Source: Bog-473 sp963779735
GTDB lineage: Bacteria; Actinomycetota; Acidimicrobiia; Acidimicrobiales; RAAP-2
Length of the DNA: 64,000 nt
Direction: 5' to 3'
NCBI GenBank assembly: GCA_963779735.1
Contig: CAVZZJ010000007.1
Span: 620,001-684,000 of the forward strand
Made by a program: the position numbers and the translations under genes. The first letter of the stretch is position 1. Each line of letters opens with the position of its first letter. The notes beneath the pieces are model-generated. The model saw nothing but the letters and a program-made list of their open reading frames with translations. It was not told the DNA's origin and ran no database searches. Of this stretch, positions 53,952 through 62,535 are shown in pieces.

Positions 53952-54995
53952 ATGCCAAAGCGAGTTCTCGTCACCGGCGACCGGGGCTATATCGGAGCAG
54001 TACTTATGCCGTTTTTCCGTGACCATGGCCACGAGACGGTCGGGTTGGACGCCGGCTGGTACGAAGGTTGTGACTTCGGCTCCATGCCCGAGCCGGAGTG
54101 GCCTTCTCGAGACATTCGTGATGTGACGCCCGCAGAGCTCGTGGGCTTCGACGCTGTCGTGCACCTCGCTGCGATCTCCAACGACCCGATTGGTCATCTG
54201 AACCCTCAGGCGACCTACTCGGTAAACGCCGATGGCGCAATTCACGTTGCCGCGATGGCCAAGCAGGCGGGAGTTCCTCGCTTCTTGTTCTCCTCGTCCT
54301 GCTCACTCTACGGAGCAGCCGGGGACGCTCCTGTGTCAGAGGACGGAGCGTTCAATCCGGTCACGCCCTATGGCGAGAGCAAGGTGCTGGCGGAACGTGG
54401 CATCGCCAAGCTGGCTGATGAGAACTTCAGCCCGGTCTACCTCCGCAATGCCACGGCATACGGTTCTTCACCTCGCCTGCGGGCAGACATCGTCGTGAAC
54501 AATCTCACCGGCGTGGCCTTCACCCGAGGCGAGGTTCGGCTGGAATCGGATGGGTCGCCATGGCGGCCGCTGGTGCACATTGAGGATATCTCCCGCGCTT
54601 TCCTCGCAGTACTTGAAGCCCCTCTCGATGTCATTCATGATCAGGCGTTCAACGTCGGGCGCGACGAGGATGTTGTTCAGATGCGGGAGATTGCCCTCCA
54701 GGTGTCGAAGGCAATGGACTGTCCTATCACCTTTGCGGAGAGTGCTGGTCCGGACAAACGGGACTACCGAGTTGACTTCACCAAGATCGGCCGGATGCTT
54801 CCCACGTTCCAACCACAGTGGACGGTCGCACAAGGCATTGACGAACTCGTCACAGACATGTCTCGCTTCGGGCTCACGGCTGAGGACTTTGAAGGTCCCC
54901 GCTTTGTACGGTTGGCTCGCATCCGAGAGTTACTGGCTGATGGCCGACTCGACGGGGAGCTGCGCATGACGACAGACAAACGGGCGATCCGTTGA
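53952..54995 (+). CDS. NAD-dependent NDP-sugar epimerase/dehydratase
   Basis: 347 residues, extended SDR. It has 'KRVLVTGDRGYIGAVLMPFF' (glycine motif GDRGYIG, about 8-14), 'VVHLAAISNDPIGHLNP', 'SSSCSLYGAAGD', the Tyr-Lys pair in 'TPYGESKVLAERG', 'LRNATAYGSSPRLRADIVVNNL' and 'WRPLVHIEDISRAFLAVLEAP'. The 'AISNDPxGxLxP' phrase marks a branch found in C-methyl/amino-deoxysugar cassettes. The stop overlaps the TTG start of the C-methyltransferase gene (TTGA). It is the first gene of a four-gene cassette. Confidence 0.88.
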   Translation: MPKRVLVTGDRGYIGAVLMPFFRDHGHETVGLDAGWYEGCDFGSMPEPEWPSRDIRDVTPAELVGFDAVVHLAAISNDPIGHLNPQATYSVNADGAIHVAAMAKQAGVPRFLFSSSCSLYGAAGDAPVSEDGAFNPVTPYGESKVLAERGIAKLADENFSPVYLRNATAYGSSPRLRADIVVNNLTGVAFTRGEVRLESDGSPWRPLVHIEDISRAFLAVLEAPLDVIHDQAFNVGRDEDVVQMREIALQVSKAMDCPITFAESAGPDKRDYRVDFTKIGRMLPTFQPQWTVAQGIDELVTDMSRFGLTAEDFEGPRFVRLARIRELLADGRLDGELRMTTDKRAIR

Positions 54996-56221
54996 CAAGC
55001 CCCCACTGCCGACTCTGCGGGTCGCCCCTTACCAAGACTTTCGTCGATTTGGGGATGTCACCGCCTTGCGAGAGCTTTCTCAGCGCCGAGCAGCTCGACG
55101 CGATGGAGCCGTTTTACCCGCTTCACGTGCGAATCTGTTCGTCCTGTCTGCTTGTGCAACTTCCGGCCTACATTGACGCAGCGGACATCTTCAGTGATTA
55201 CGCTTACTTTTCCTCTTATAGCGATTCCTGGGTGGAACACGCACGCCACTTCGTCGAAGATGCCTCGGACCGGCTTGGACTCGACAGCAGTTCGTTCGTA
55301 GTCGAGGTAGCGAGCAACGACGGCTACCTCCTGCAGCACGCGGTGGCTCGGGGCATACGTTCACTTGGAATAGAGCCGGCAGCCAATGTGGCAGCCGCTG
55401 CCATCGCCCGAGGCGTTCCCTCCGAGGTGCTCTTCTTGGGTGCCGCCACGGGTGAACGGGTCGCGAAGGAGCACGGGAAGGCTGATTTGGTCGTAGCCAA
55501 CAACGTCTTCGCTCACGTGCCCGACATTGTCGACTTCGCCCTCGGGCTGCGCGCGCTGGTCAACGACGCCGGTTTCGTGAGTATAGAGATCCCCCATCTC
55601 CTGCGGTTAGTCGAATCACGCGAGTACGACACCATCTATCATGAGCACTTCTCATATCTGTCCCTCCTCACTACGCAACGAGTGCTGGCCAAGGCCGGGC
55701 TGGTTGTGGTGGATGTCGACGAGCTAAGTACTCACGGCGGGTCACTACGAACCTGGTCGACTCCTGCGGAAAGCGCTGGCTCACCCTCCGACAGTGTGTC
55801 CAAGGTGCTCGCCGACGAATTGGCGGCGGGTCTGCATGACCTGAAAGGGCACGAAGGATTCGATTCTGCTGTCGCGGCGATCCGCAACGACTTTGTAGAG
55901 TTCCTCATTGACTGTTCTCGCAAGGGCGCAAACGTTGTTGGCTATGGCGCTCCGGGCAAGGGCAATACGCTCCTCAACCATTGTGGCGTGCGTTCTGACC
56001 TGATTGAGTACACAGTAGACCGAAATCCATTCAAGCATGGCAAGTTCCTCCCGGGGACTCACATCCCCATCCATCCGGTTGAACGGCTGGCCGAAACCAA
56101 ACCTGATTACATCGTGATCATGCCGTGGAACTTGCGGCGCGAAATCACCGCTCAACTTGCCTATACCCGCAAATGGGGTGCCCGGCTGGTCGTCGCCCTG
56201 CCGGAGCTCGACGTCTTCTGA
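54992..56221 (+). CDS. NDP-sugar C-methyltransferase
   Basis: 409 residues, intact. The zinc-finger module 'CRLCGSPLTKTFVDLGMSPPCESFL' and 'CSSCLLVQLPAYI', SAM motif 'FVVEVASNDGYLLQ', 'LGIEPAANVA', and the catalytic 'YDTIYHEHFSYLS' with the Tyr-x-Glu-His set known from the TcaB9/TylC3-type 3-C-methyltransferases; the C-terminal domain carries 'VVGYGAPGKGNTLLNHCGV' and 'YTVDRNPFKHGKFLPGTHIPI'. It adds a methyl branch to an NDP-keto-deoxysugar. It is coupled by a 4-bp overlap (TTGA) to the epimerase, and is followed by the sugar nucleotidyltransferase. Confidence 0.92.
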   Translation: MTSPHCRLCGSPLTKTFVDLGMSPPCESFLSAEQLDAMEPFYPLHVRICSSCLLVQLPAYIDAADIFSDYAYFSSYSDSWVEHARHFVEDASDRLGLDSSSFVVEVASNDGYLLQHAVARGIRSLGIEPAANVAAAAIARGVPSEVLFLGAATGERVAKEHGKADLVVANNVFAHVPDIVDFALGLRALVNDAGFVSIEIPHLLRLVESREYDTIYHEHFSYLSLLTTQRVLAKAGLVVVDVDELSTHGGSLRTWSTPAESAGSPSDSVSKVLADELAAGLHDLKGHEGFDSAVAAIRNDFVEFLIDCSRKGANVVGYGAPGKGNTLLNHCGVRSDLIEYTVDRNPFKHGKFLPGTHIPIHPVERLAETKPDYIVIMPWNLRREITAQLAYTRKWGARLVVALPELDVF

Positions 56222-56236
56222 GGAGGTGGAACTCTA

Positions 56237-57069
56237 GTGAAGGTCGTACTGTTCTGTGGCGGACTAGGACTTCGGATGCGGGAAAGCGAGAGTTCGGTCC
56301 CCAAACCGATGATGCCAATCGGTCACCGCCCAGTGCTATGGCACGTCATGCGGTACTACTCCCATTTCGGCCATAACGAATTCATTCTCTGTCTTGGTCA
56401 TGGCGCGAAGTCGGTGAAGGAGTACTTCCTCAACTACGACGAGACCGCCTCGAACGACTTTGTGCTCTCTAAGGGGGGGAACAGATCGAATTGCTCGACA
56501 CGGACATAAGCGATTGGCGAATCACGTTCGTCGATACCGGAATCGAGACCCCGATCGGCGAACGACTTCGGCGAGTGCGTCACTACCTCGATGATGATCG
56601 GATCTTTCTTGCGAACTACGGTGACGTGCTCACCGACGCGCCACTCGACGACATGGTCAAGCAACTTCGCGATAGCAACGACGTGGCGACAATGCTGGCA
56701 ATCAAGCCGAGGGAAAGCTTCCATGTGGTTACCCTGACCGGCTCTCGGGTTGAGGGTTTCGTCCCAGTCGCCGATATGAACATTCGGATAAATGGGGGAT
56801 ACTTCGTATTACGTTCGGAGATCTTCGAGTACCTTCACGAGGACGAGGACCTCGTCTCGGACGCGTGCGCCGCTGCGGCCGCCGCCGGACGTGTGCAGGC
56901 GTACCCTTACGACGGTTTTTGGGCGCCCATGGACACGCTCAAGGAACGCTCTGCGTTGGAGCGGATGTACCACAGCGGCAAGTGCCCTTGGATGCTCTGG
57001 CGGGATCGGCCATACACGAACGGATCGACTCCGCTGTTAGAGGTGCCATCGCTTGAAGTCTCTCCTTGA
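56237..57069 (+). pseudogene. Glucose-1-phosphate cytidylyltransferase-like nucleotidyltransferase, frameshifted at a G7 run
   Basis: The GTG at 56237 has a strong site (AGGAGGT). The first frame gives 'KVVLFCGGLGLRMRESESSVPKPMMPIGHRPVLWHVMRYYSHFGH' and 'FLNYDETASNDFVLSKGG' (nucleotide-binding half), then shifts. The second frame continues exactly where the family does, 'EQIELLDTDISDWRITFVDTG', 'FLANYGDVLTD', 'RINGGYFVLRSEIF', 'YPYDGFWAPMDTLKE', ending at 57069. The shift is at seven G's (56473-56479); eight would restore the frame to 'KGGEQIELL'. It is either a sequencing error or a slippage (possibly phase-variable) site. The joined protein (~277 aa) fits cytidylyl/nucleotidyltransferases of such sugar cassettes. 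Confidence 0.85.
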
Positions 57070-57151
57070 CGGAATGTCGCGAATATGACCTAGGCGGGAA
57101 AGGGATCTCGGTGATGGCGGACAACACCAGCTGCACACAGCGACAAGCCTC

Positions 57152-57802
57152 ATGATGGGCGTCAGCCTTCCGGGCGGGCCACTGGCCGTCGTTTGTCTGG
57201 GCGCGCATCCGGATGACATTGAGATCGGGTGCGGGGGCACACTCTTGAAGATGGCAGCGTCGCGCCGACTCACCGTCGACTACTTGGTAATGACGGGTGC
57301 TCAAAACCGGCACGAAGAAGCCCGCACCGCAGCCAGCAACTTCTTGGGGGGAGCCGACATCACCTATCATTTGCACGATCTACCGGATGGCCGACTACCG
57401 GGGCGATGGGAAGAGGTAAAACTCCGCTTGGAGGATGTCGCACGGAACAACGGGGCAGACCTCGTGTTTGCGCCTCGGGTCGACGACGCGCATCAGGATC
57501 ACCGTCTCGTTGCCCAGTTGGTACCGACCGTCTGGCGCGATGCCCTGATCCTCCATTACGAGATCCCAAAGTGGGACGGTGACTTAGGACGCGTTACGCA
57601 CTACGTTGCCCTCGACGAAACGACCGTGCGGCAGAAGATTAGCCTCCTGAATCGCTGCTTTCCCTCGCAGGTCAATCGCGGCTGGTGGGACGACGAGACC
57701 TTTAGCGCCATGCTCCGACTTCGTGGGATCGAGTGTCGCGCTCGCTACGCAGAGGGCTTCGTGGTGACCAAGGAAATCCTTCAGGTCGATGGCCGGCCCT
57801 GA
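57152..57802 (+). CDS. PIG-L family deacetylase
   Basis: 216 residues. It has the zinc-binding 'LGAHPDDIEIGCGGTL' (His-Pro-Asp-Asp, residues 18-22), 'VMTGAQNRHEEARTAASNFLGG', and 'VFAPRVDDAHQDHRLVAQLV' with the distal His. PIG-L (LmbE) enzymes de-N-acetylate sugars or cofactors. This one follows the nucleotidyltransferase by ~80 bp in the sugar cassette, so it probably deacetylates an NDP-amino-sugar or a lipid-linked sugar. The start (ATG 57152 or the adjacent ATG) is clear. A strong inverted repeat 117 bp after the stop may end the transcript. Confidence 0.9.
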   Translation: MMGVSLPGGPLAVVCLGAHPDDIEIGCGGTLLKMAASRRLTVDYLVMTGAQNRHEEARTAASNFLGGADITYHLHDLPDGRLPGRWEEVKLRLEDVARNNGADLVFAPRVDDAHQDHRLVAQLVPTVWRDALILHYEIPKWDGDLGRVTHYVALDETTVRQKISLLNRCFPSQVNRGWWDDETFSAMLRLRGIECRARYAEGFVVTKEILQVDGRP

Positions 57803-58351
57803 GCCGAACGTGGGGCGGAAGAGATTGTACCGGCTAGTTGCCGCAACCCGTTTCAGCCCCTAAGGAACGGCCATCTCATGCGTCCTGGCCACCGATTCTC
57901 GGGTGAGTTTGGTCGAGCAACCCGATGTCCAGCGCAGTTCGACATCGGGTTCCCTTAGGTCAGAACAATCGCGGGAATGGCACGACTGGAGGTTGTCCAC
58001 ATCGTAAGATCTCTGGTATGGATCTTCGCAGATTGCCAACGTGTGCGTCGCTCCGGGCCCATCCTATAAGGGACTCCCTTCACAAAGGCTTCTTCAACGC
58101 ACTAGTCAACAACCCGACCAGTGTGCGACATCGCCGTCGAGCAATAAATCTCCGCCCGATGGCGATGTGACGGGGACAGCAATTCAACCGTTGTGGTCCG
58201 CCGCAACCATGGGCCGGCCATGGGGTGGTCGGCACTCGACGTGCAAACGAGTAGGGGCAGAGGTCGATCTTCCTCAGTTCGGAGCACTGGAGCCGATTGG
58301 TCGCCCGCCGGAGTCACGATGTCTTCCAATCCGAGGTGCGGGGCACCACGC
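57803..58351. other. Intergenic region before the second flippase
   Basis: About 550 bp. Contains the terminator-like stem at 57919-57951 and presumably the flippase promoter. Open frames here (for example a 53-codon upstream extension of the flippase) have no recognisable features. Confidence 0.4.
57919..57951 (+). terminator. 11-bp inverted repeat after the sugar cassette
   Basis: aacccgatgtc (57919-57929) and gacatcgggtt (57941-57951) pair perfectly over 11 bp with an 11-nt loop. It lies 117 bp after the PIG-L stop. No T-run follows; a protein-binding palindrome is the alternative. Confidence 0.5.
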
Positions 58352-59749
58352 ATGGTGACAGGACTGAAGCACAACCATCGCGACTCCAAATTTTCCGTTC
58401 TTGTGCGCTGGCTGGAGAAACCGCGTGCGGAGATCAGAGACGCCCTAGAAGGTCCGCTCATACGCAACGCCGCATCCCTCTACGGCAGCACGATTATCAC
58501 GAGCTTCCTTGGCTTTTTCTATTGGTTCATTGCTGCAAGAATGGCGACTGCTCAAGCCGTCGGTATCGCATCAGCCGTCCAATCGGCTGCGCAGTTCATT
58601 GCCATAGTTTGCGTTCTAGGACTCAGCACGTTCGTAATTTCCGAACTCGCAATAGACAAAACGCAGGCCCGATCATTGATGCTCACGGCCGCGATCCTCG
58701 TGGGAACCTTGGCGGCTGTGATTTCGGCTGGTGTTGGGGTTGTATTTCAATTCTTCTCAACCTCAATCAGTGAAGGCGTCGTGGGGTCGATTGGCATTCT
58801 TGTGTTTGTGCTGCTGGCAGTGCTCAGTACCACCCTGCTCGTACTGGACGATGCGTGCATAGGTCTTCTACGGGGAGACCTACAGCTGAGGCGAAACGCT
58901 GTCTTTGCGATTGGCAAACTCATCCTGCTTCCTCTCTTGACAACCGTATGGGCGTCTCAATCTGGCATCGAACTGGTGGTTGCCTGGACAGGAGGGCTGA
59001 TCGCTTCGATGCTGCTTCTGGTTTTCGAACTTCGAAGGTTGACCGAGGGCCAATCCACGCGCCTGGACTTCCAGAACATCTTTGGGAAACGACACTTAAT
59101 GTTTCGGCATCACTGGCTCAATCTCTCGATTCAATCACCTCGACTAGTTTTTCCCGTGCTGGTGGCGCTCATCGTCGGACCTACGGCCAATGCCGCCTTC
59201 ACCGCGACGATCTTGGTGGTCGGGGTCGTCCAGATGATTCCCAATTTGCTCTCGACGGTGCTGTTCGCCTTGGCCCCCGGTGACGAGGAATCCCTTCGCC
59301 GGGAGGTTCGTAAGACCATGCGGATCTCTTTGGTCCTATCGATTGCGTCGGCCCCCTGTTTCTTCATCTTCTCTGACCTCATCCTGAGGTTGTTCGGTCC
59401 CAACTACGTGGTAGCGAGCACCGCCATGGGAATCCTCGGATTGAGTACGTACCCGTACGCAATGAAATCCCACTACGTCGCCATAGCCCGTGTTCAGGGA
59501 AATATGCAACGTGCAGTGATCCGAACGATGGCTGGCGCGTGCTTCGAGGTCGGACTAGCGGCCGCCGGCGGAGCGTTGCACGGTCTGACCGGCGTGGCGA
59601 TCGGTATCCTTGTTGCCCTCTCGCTGGAGGCTTTGGTCTACGCACCCACAGTGTTCGGAGTGCTTCGAACCGCTCCGGAACCGGAGAAGGAGACCTCGGA
59701 TATTGAGGAAGGCCAAAGTGGGGTTAGCGAGCGTAAGCAAAACCGGTGA
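58352..59749 (+). CDS. Wzx-like polysaccharide flippase
   Basis: 465 residues from ATG 58352, about 12-14 transmembrane helices. It has 'GPLIRNAASLYGSTIITSFLGFFYWFIAARMATAQAVGIASAVQSAAQF' and 'LGLSTFVISELA' in the first helices, and 'LFALAPGDEESLRREVRKTMRISLVLSIASAPCFFIFSDLILRLFGPNYV' in the second half, typical of the oligosaccharide flippase family. It is distinct from the flippase at 45252, so the locus may move two different lipid-linked glycans or carry a replacement. The frame is open upstream to 58193 but the extension is low in homology. Confidence 0.87.
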   Translation: MVTGLKHNHRDSKFSVLVRWLEKPRAEIRDALEGPLIRNAASLYGSTIITSFLGFFYWFIAARMATAQAVGIASAVQSAAQFIAIVCVLGLSTFVISELAIDKTQARSLMLTAAILVGTLAAVISAGVGVVFQFFSTSISEGVVGSIGILVFVLLAVLSTTLLVLDDACIGLLRGDLQLRRNAVFAIGKLILLPLLTTVWASQSGIELVVAWTGGLIASMLLLVFELRRLTEGQSTRLDFQNIFGKRHLMFRHHWLNLSIQSPRLVFPVLVALIVGPTANAAFTATILVVGVVQMIPNLLSTVLFALAPGDEESLRREVRKTMRISLVLSIASAPCFFIFSDLILRLFGPNYVVASTAMGILGLSTYPYAMKSHYVAIARVQGNMQRAVIRTMAGACFEVGLAAAGGALHGLTGVAIGILVALSLEALVYAPTVFGVLRTAPEPEKETSDIEEGQSGVSERKQNR

Positions 59750-59849
59750 CCCATGAACAGGAGCGATCGAATAGTGGGGCCCTCTGCCCATTTCGGGGGT
59801 CACGCGGCGGTCTCCCATGGCAACTGGGCAACTGGGCAACTGAACTGGG

Positions 59850-60250
59850 AGATACAGGCACATGCCCGAGACGGTGTAGGCAAAGCCCCAGCAGGTCCAC
59901 ACAGAGGCGAGCCCCGGCCACCCGCGGCCGGTTGCGGTCCGAGCCGCTGAACTGTCGCTCGACGAGGCCGTGTGTCGGGGCCTCGTCGTCGGTACCAGCC
60001 ATGAAGGCCCTGGGCCCGCGAGGACGTCATCAGCCACTCCCCGCTGAAACCGCACACCCGTAAGACGCCTGCGGCGGCCGTCACGATCTGGTTGACCTGG
60101 CGCAGCTCCCTGATTTCGGGCCGCAACTCGGCCAGCTCAAGGAGGCTCGGCCGTGCTCGGGCCCGGCAGGTGGGTCGAAAATGGAGGCTAGATACCCACG
60201 AAGTCGTTGGGAAGCCGCCGAAAGAGGATTGACGCCATTTGACCCACAAG
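59850..60250 (-). pseudogene. Decayed IS3-family transposase remnant
   Basis: Leftward frames here spell scraps of an IS3-type transposase. 'LAELRPEIRELRQVNQIVTAAAGV' (about 60075-60145) matches the end of OrfA, whose usual form is ELRRENRELRRxNEIL. 'GLVERQFSGSDRNRPRVAG' (about 59905-59965) and, in another frame, 'WTCWGFAYTVSGMCLYL' (about 59850-59905) match the DDE-domain start of OrfB ('LVERQFxAxxPNxLWVADxTY', 'GFAYxxFVxDVYSR'). Frames are broken several times and the catalytic core is missing, so it is inactive. The remainder of the gap 59750-60422 holds no gene; a 9-bp tandem repeat lies at 59820-59844. Confidence 0.65.
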
Positions 60251-60422
60251 CGAACCAGCGACTTGGACCGCGTTGACCTGCACCTTTTCGGGCAATAAAC
60301 TGGTTAGATCGAGTGACCTTCGGCCCCGTCATGAAAGGACCTTTGGCCCTTGACCCACTTCTTCAGGGGAAGGATAGTTGAGTCGTGGTGAACGTTTTTC
60401 GTGTCCCTGAGCGAGGTTTATA

Positions 60423-61259
60423 ATGGCACTGGTCGATCCCGCTCACACTGAATCGGTGAAGGGTGAACCCGGCTCGCCCATCGCTCTATCGGAGCTTCCC
60501 CTTATTGCCAGTCGTTACCATGAGACGTACCTGAGGGCCAGGCCATGGCCTCATTTGGTTTTAGACGACCTGATCGATCCTGACATGATTGCAGCCGCAG
60601 AAGCTCAAGAGCTCCAGCGGGCACTCAATCTCGAGCTTCTTACAGGGAATCGAATGGTAAAAGCCCAGTCGACAGAGGTAATAGGACAGGCGGCACAGAA
60701 GATCCTCGATTCCCTCCTCACGCCCGAGTTCGTCTCCTTTTTGGAGGGTGTGACCGGCATCGCAGGACTGATACCGGATCCCTCTCATGCCTGGGCGGGA
60801 TTTCACGTGAGCCCGCCCGGGTCCTTTCAGGCTCTGCACCGCGATTTTCGCCTACATCCGAAGAATGGCTTGTTCCATAGGGTGAACGTTCTCGTCTACC
60901 TAAATTCAGATTGGAAAGAGGAATACGGCGGCAAGCTCGAGCTGTGGAGTACCGGCAAGAACGCCGTCGTTCAGCAAGTTCCACCGGTCGCAGGAAAGCT
61001 CGTGCTCTTCGAGACGACACCGTATGCGTTCCATGGAGTGCCTGATCCGGTCCGATGTCCGCCGGGGCGAGCCCGAATCTCTCTGGCCTCGTACTACTAC
61101 ACGGATTACCCGGCACCTTCCGACCGTAGGGAATGGGTATTCTACTCGCCAAAGCGGCCGCAAGATCCTTGGTATATGAATTTCCGACCTCCGAGGGACA
61201 GCCTATTCAACATCTGGTATTTGTTGCGGGACTATTTCCGCGGGAGTCCCAGTCATTAG
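60423..61259 (+). CDS. 2-oxoglutarate/Fe(II)-dependent oxygenase
   Basis: 278 residues. The double-stranded beta-helix metal site is visible: His139 and Asp141 in 'FQALHRDFRLHP', His204 in 'TPYAFHGVPDPV' and the 2OG-binding Arg about 12 residues later ('RARISLASYYYTDY'). The early 'HLVLDDLIDPDMI' is typical of prolyl-4-hydroxylase-like members found in polysaccharide and secondary-metabolite clusters. It probably hydroxylates a sugar, lipid or peptide substrate at the locus. ATG 60423 follows a 'gaggttta' stretch. It is convergent with the GT2 gene downstream. Confidence 0.87.
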   Translation: MALVDPAHTESVKGEPGSPIALSELPLIASRYHETYLRARPWPHLVLDDLIDPDMIAAAEAQELQRALNLELLTGNRMVKAQSTEVIGQAAQKILDSLLTPEFVSFLEGVTGIAGLIPDPSHAWAGFHVSPPGSFQALHRDFRLHPKNGLFHRVNVLVYLNSDWKEEYGGKLELWSTGKNAVVQQVPPVAGKLVLFETTPYAFHGVPDPVRCPPGRARISLASYYYTDYPAPSDRREWVFYSPKRPQDPWYMNFRPPRDSLFNIWYLLRDYFRGSPSH

Positions 61260-61406
61260 CCCTACCTCCAAATAGCCTCTTCGCGTTGAAGTGGGGAAGG
61301 TGAGTCCGCAAGGGTATTCCCTATTGAGGTGCGGAAAGCCACTTGTACGTATAGAGGCCATGACGGTGGCGCGACATAGTTAAGGGCGTCGCTTCGCCGC
61401 CAAAGG

Positions 61407-62417
61407 TCAAACTCCGGTCTGCCCAGATAAATCCGTAGAGCCCCTAAATATGGACATATTGCTTATCTGACCAGCAATATTTCCACTCGCTGCGAGCAAT
61501 AGAGAAACCACCAAGACCGTTAGGCGCGAAAGTCCCTTCACGTCTCCGCGCATCAGATCGCGCACGCACTGCACCGCACTCCTCCTGATCGCCCCTGTGA
61601 CGAACTTCACGTCTGCCTTCATGCTGGCTGCCGATCCCATGTCGCGAAATGCTTTGACCTTTCCTTTGTTGACGAAAAAGCAGCGACGCCACAGGTAGTT
61701 CCACGTAACGCGCTCGGCGCCGACATTGTGATACACAACTGCCCGGGGTTCCATCACAATCGACTCACGACCGCGCTGATGGGCGAGCCGAAGACACATA
61801 TCCATATCGTCGTGGTTGTCGGAGTGGAACCCACCGATCGCGTCGAGTGCGTCCCGACGGGCTGACATTGAGGCTCCGATGAGTCGGTCAACGGGGCTCA
61901 ACGCCGAAGGCAACCCGTCATAGTAACAACCGAACACCCAATCGAGCTGGGGCGGGAACCAAGCGGGCCGAGATGTCTCAAAGACTGGAACTGGCGCACC
62001 ACCAACTGCAACTACTTCTTCTTTCTGGTATGGAGCCGTCAACAACGCCAACCAGTCCCGATGTGCAGAGGCATCATCGTCTAGAAAGGCAACTATCTCT
62101 CCTGAGGCCTGTTCCACTGCAGTATTGCGCGCGCTACCAAGCCGACCCTCGTACTTGTTCTCCAAGATGAAAATGGGTATGGAGGAGCCACCCGCTGGAT
62201 CGCCCCAGCTCCTCCTGCATTTCTCGGCCAACTCCACATTATGATCGATGCAGACGATCAACTCAGCAGCCGGATAGCTCTGCTCAAGCACCGAATCCAC
62301 GGCCCGCTCCAGCATGTCCCAGCGCCTTTCCGTGTAAGCGCAGATGACCACCGACACGGTCAGTGGATGTGCCGTTATGGATCCAAACGTCCTGTCCAGT
62401 CCACTCGTACCGCTCAT
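61407..62417 (-). CDS. Family 2 glycosyltransferase
   Basis: 336 residues. GT-A motifs: 'TVSVVICAYTERRWDMLERAVDSVLEQ', 'ELIVCIDHN', 'RLGSARNTAVEQASGEIVAFLDDDASAHRDWLALL' (D-D-D metal site), 'IGASMSARRDALDAIGGFHSDNHDDMDMCLRLA' and 'VVYHNVGAERVTWNYLWRRCFFVNKGK'. The last block and a final hydrophobic stretch ('LTVLVVSLLLAASGNIAGQI') resemble glucosyl/glucuronosyl transferases acting on lipid-linked acceptors at the membrane. It lies on the same strand just downstream of GH16 copy C, as the GT2 at 41574 lies downstream of copy B. Confidence 0.9.
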   Translation of the reverse strand: MSGTSGLDRTFGSITAHPLTVSVVICAYTERRWDMLERAVDSVLEQSYPAAELIVCIDHNVELAEKCRRSWGDPAGGSSIPIFILENKYEGRLGSARNTAVEQASGEIVAFLDDDASAHRDWLALLTAPYQKEEVVAVGGAPVPVFETSRPAWFPPQLDWVFGCYYDGLPSALSPVDRLIGASMSARRDALDAIGGFHSDNHDDMDMCLRLAHQRGRESIVMEPRAVVYHNVGAERVTWNYLWRRCFFVNKGKVKAFRDMGSAASMKADVKFVTGAIRRSAVQCVRDLMRGDVKGLSRLTVLVVSLLLAASGNIAGQISNMSIFRGSTDLSGQTGV

Positions 62418-62535
62418 AAGCGTACCTTACGACATCGCGCGGTGAGGATGGCTGTCAGAAGCAAAATCGTCCTGACTCCCCTACCCCGACTCTGCCCGCA
62501 ACCCTCGGACAGGACGAACTGGTTATTCCGTACTA

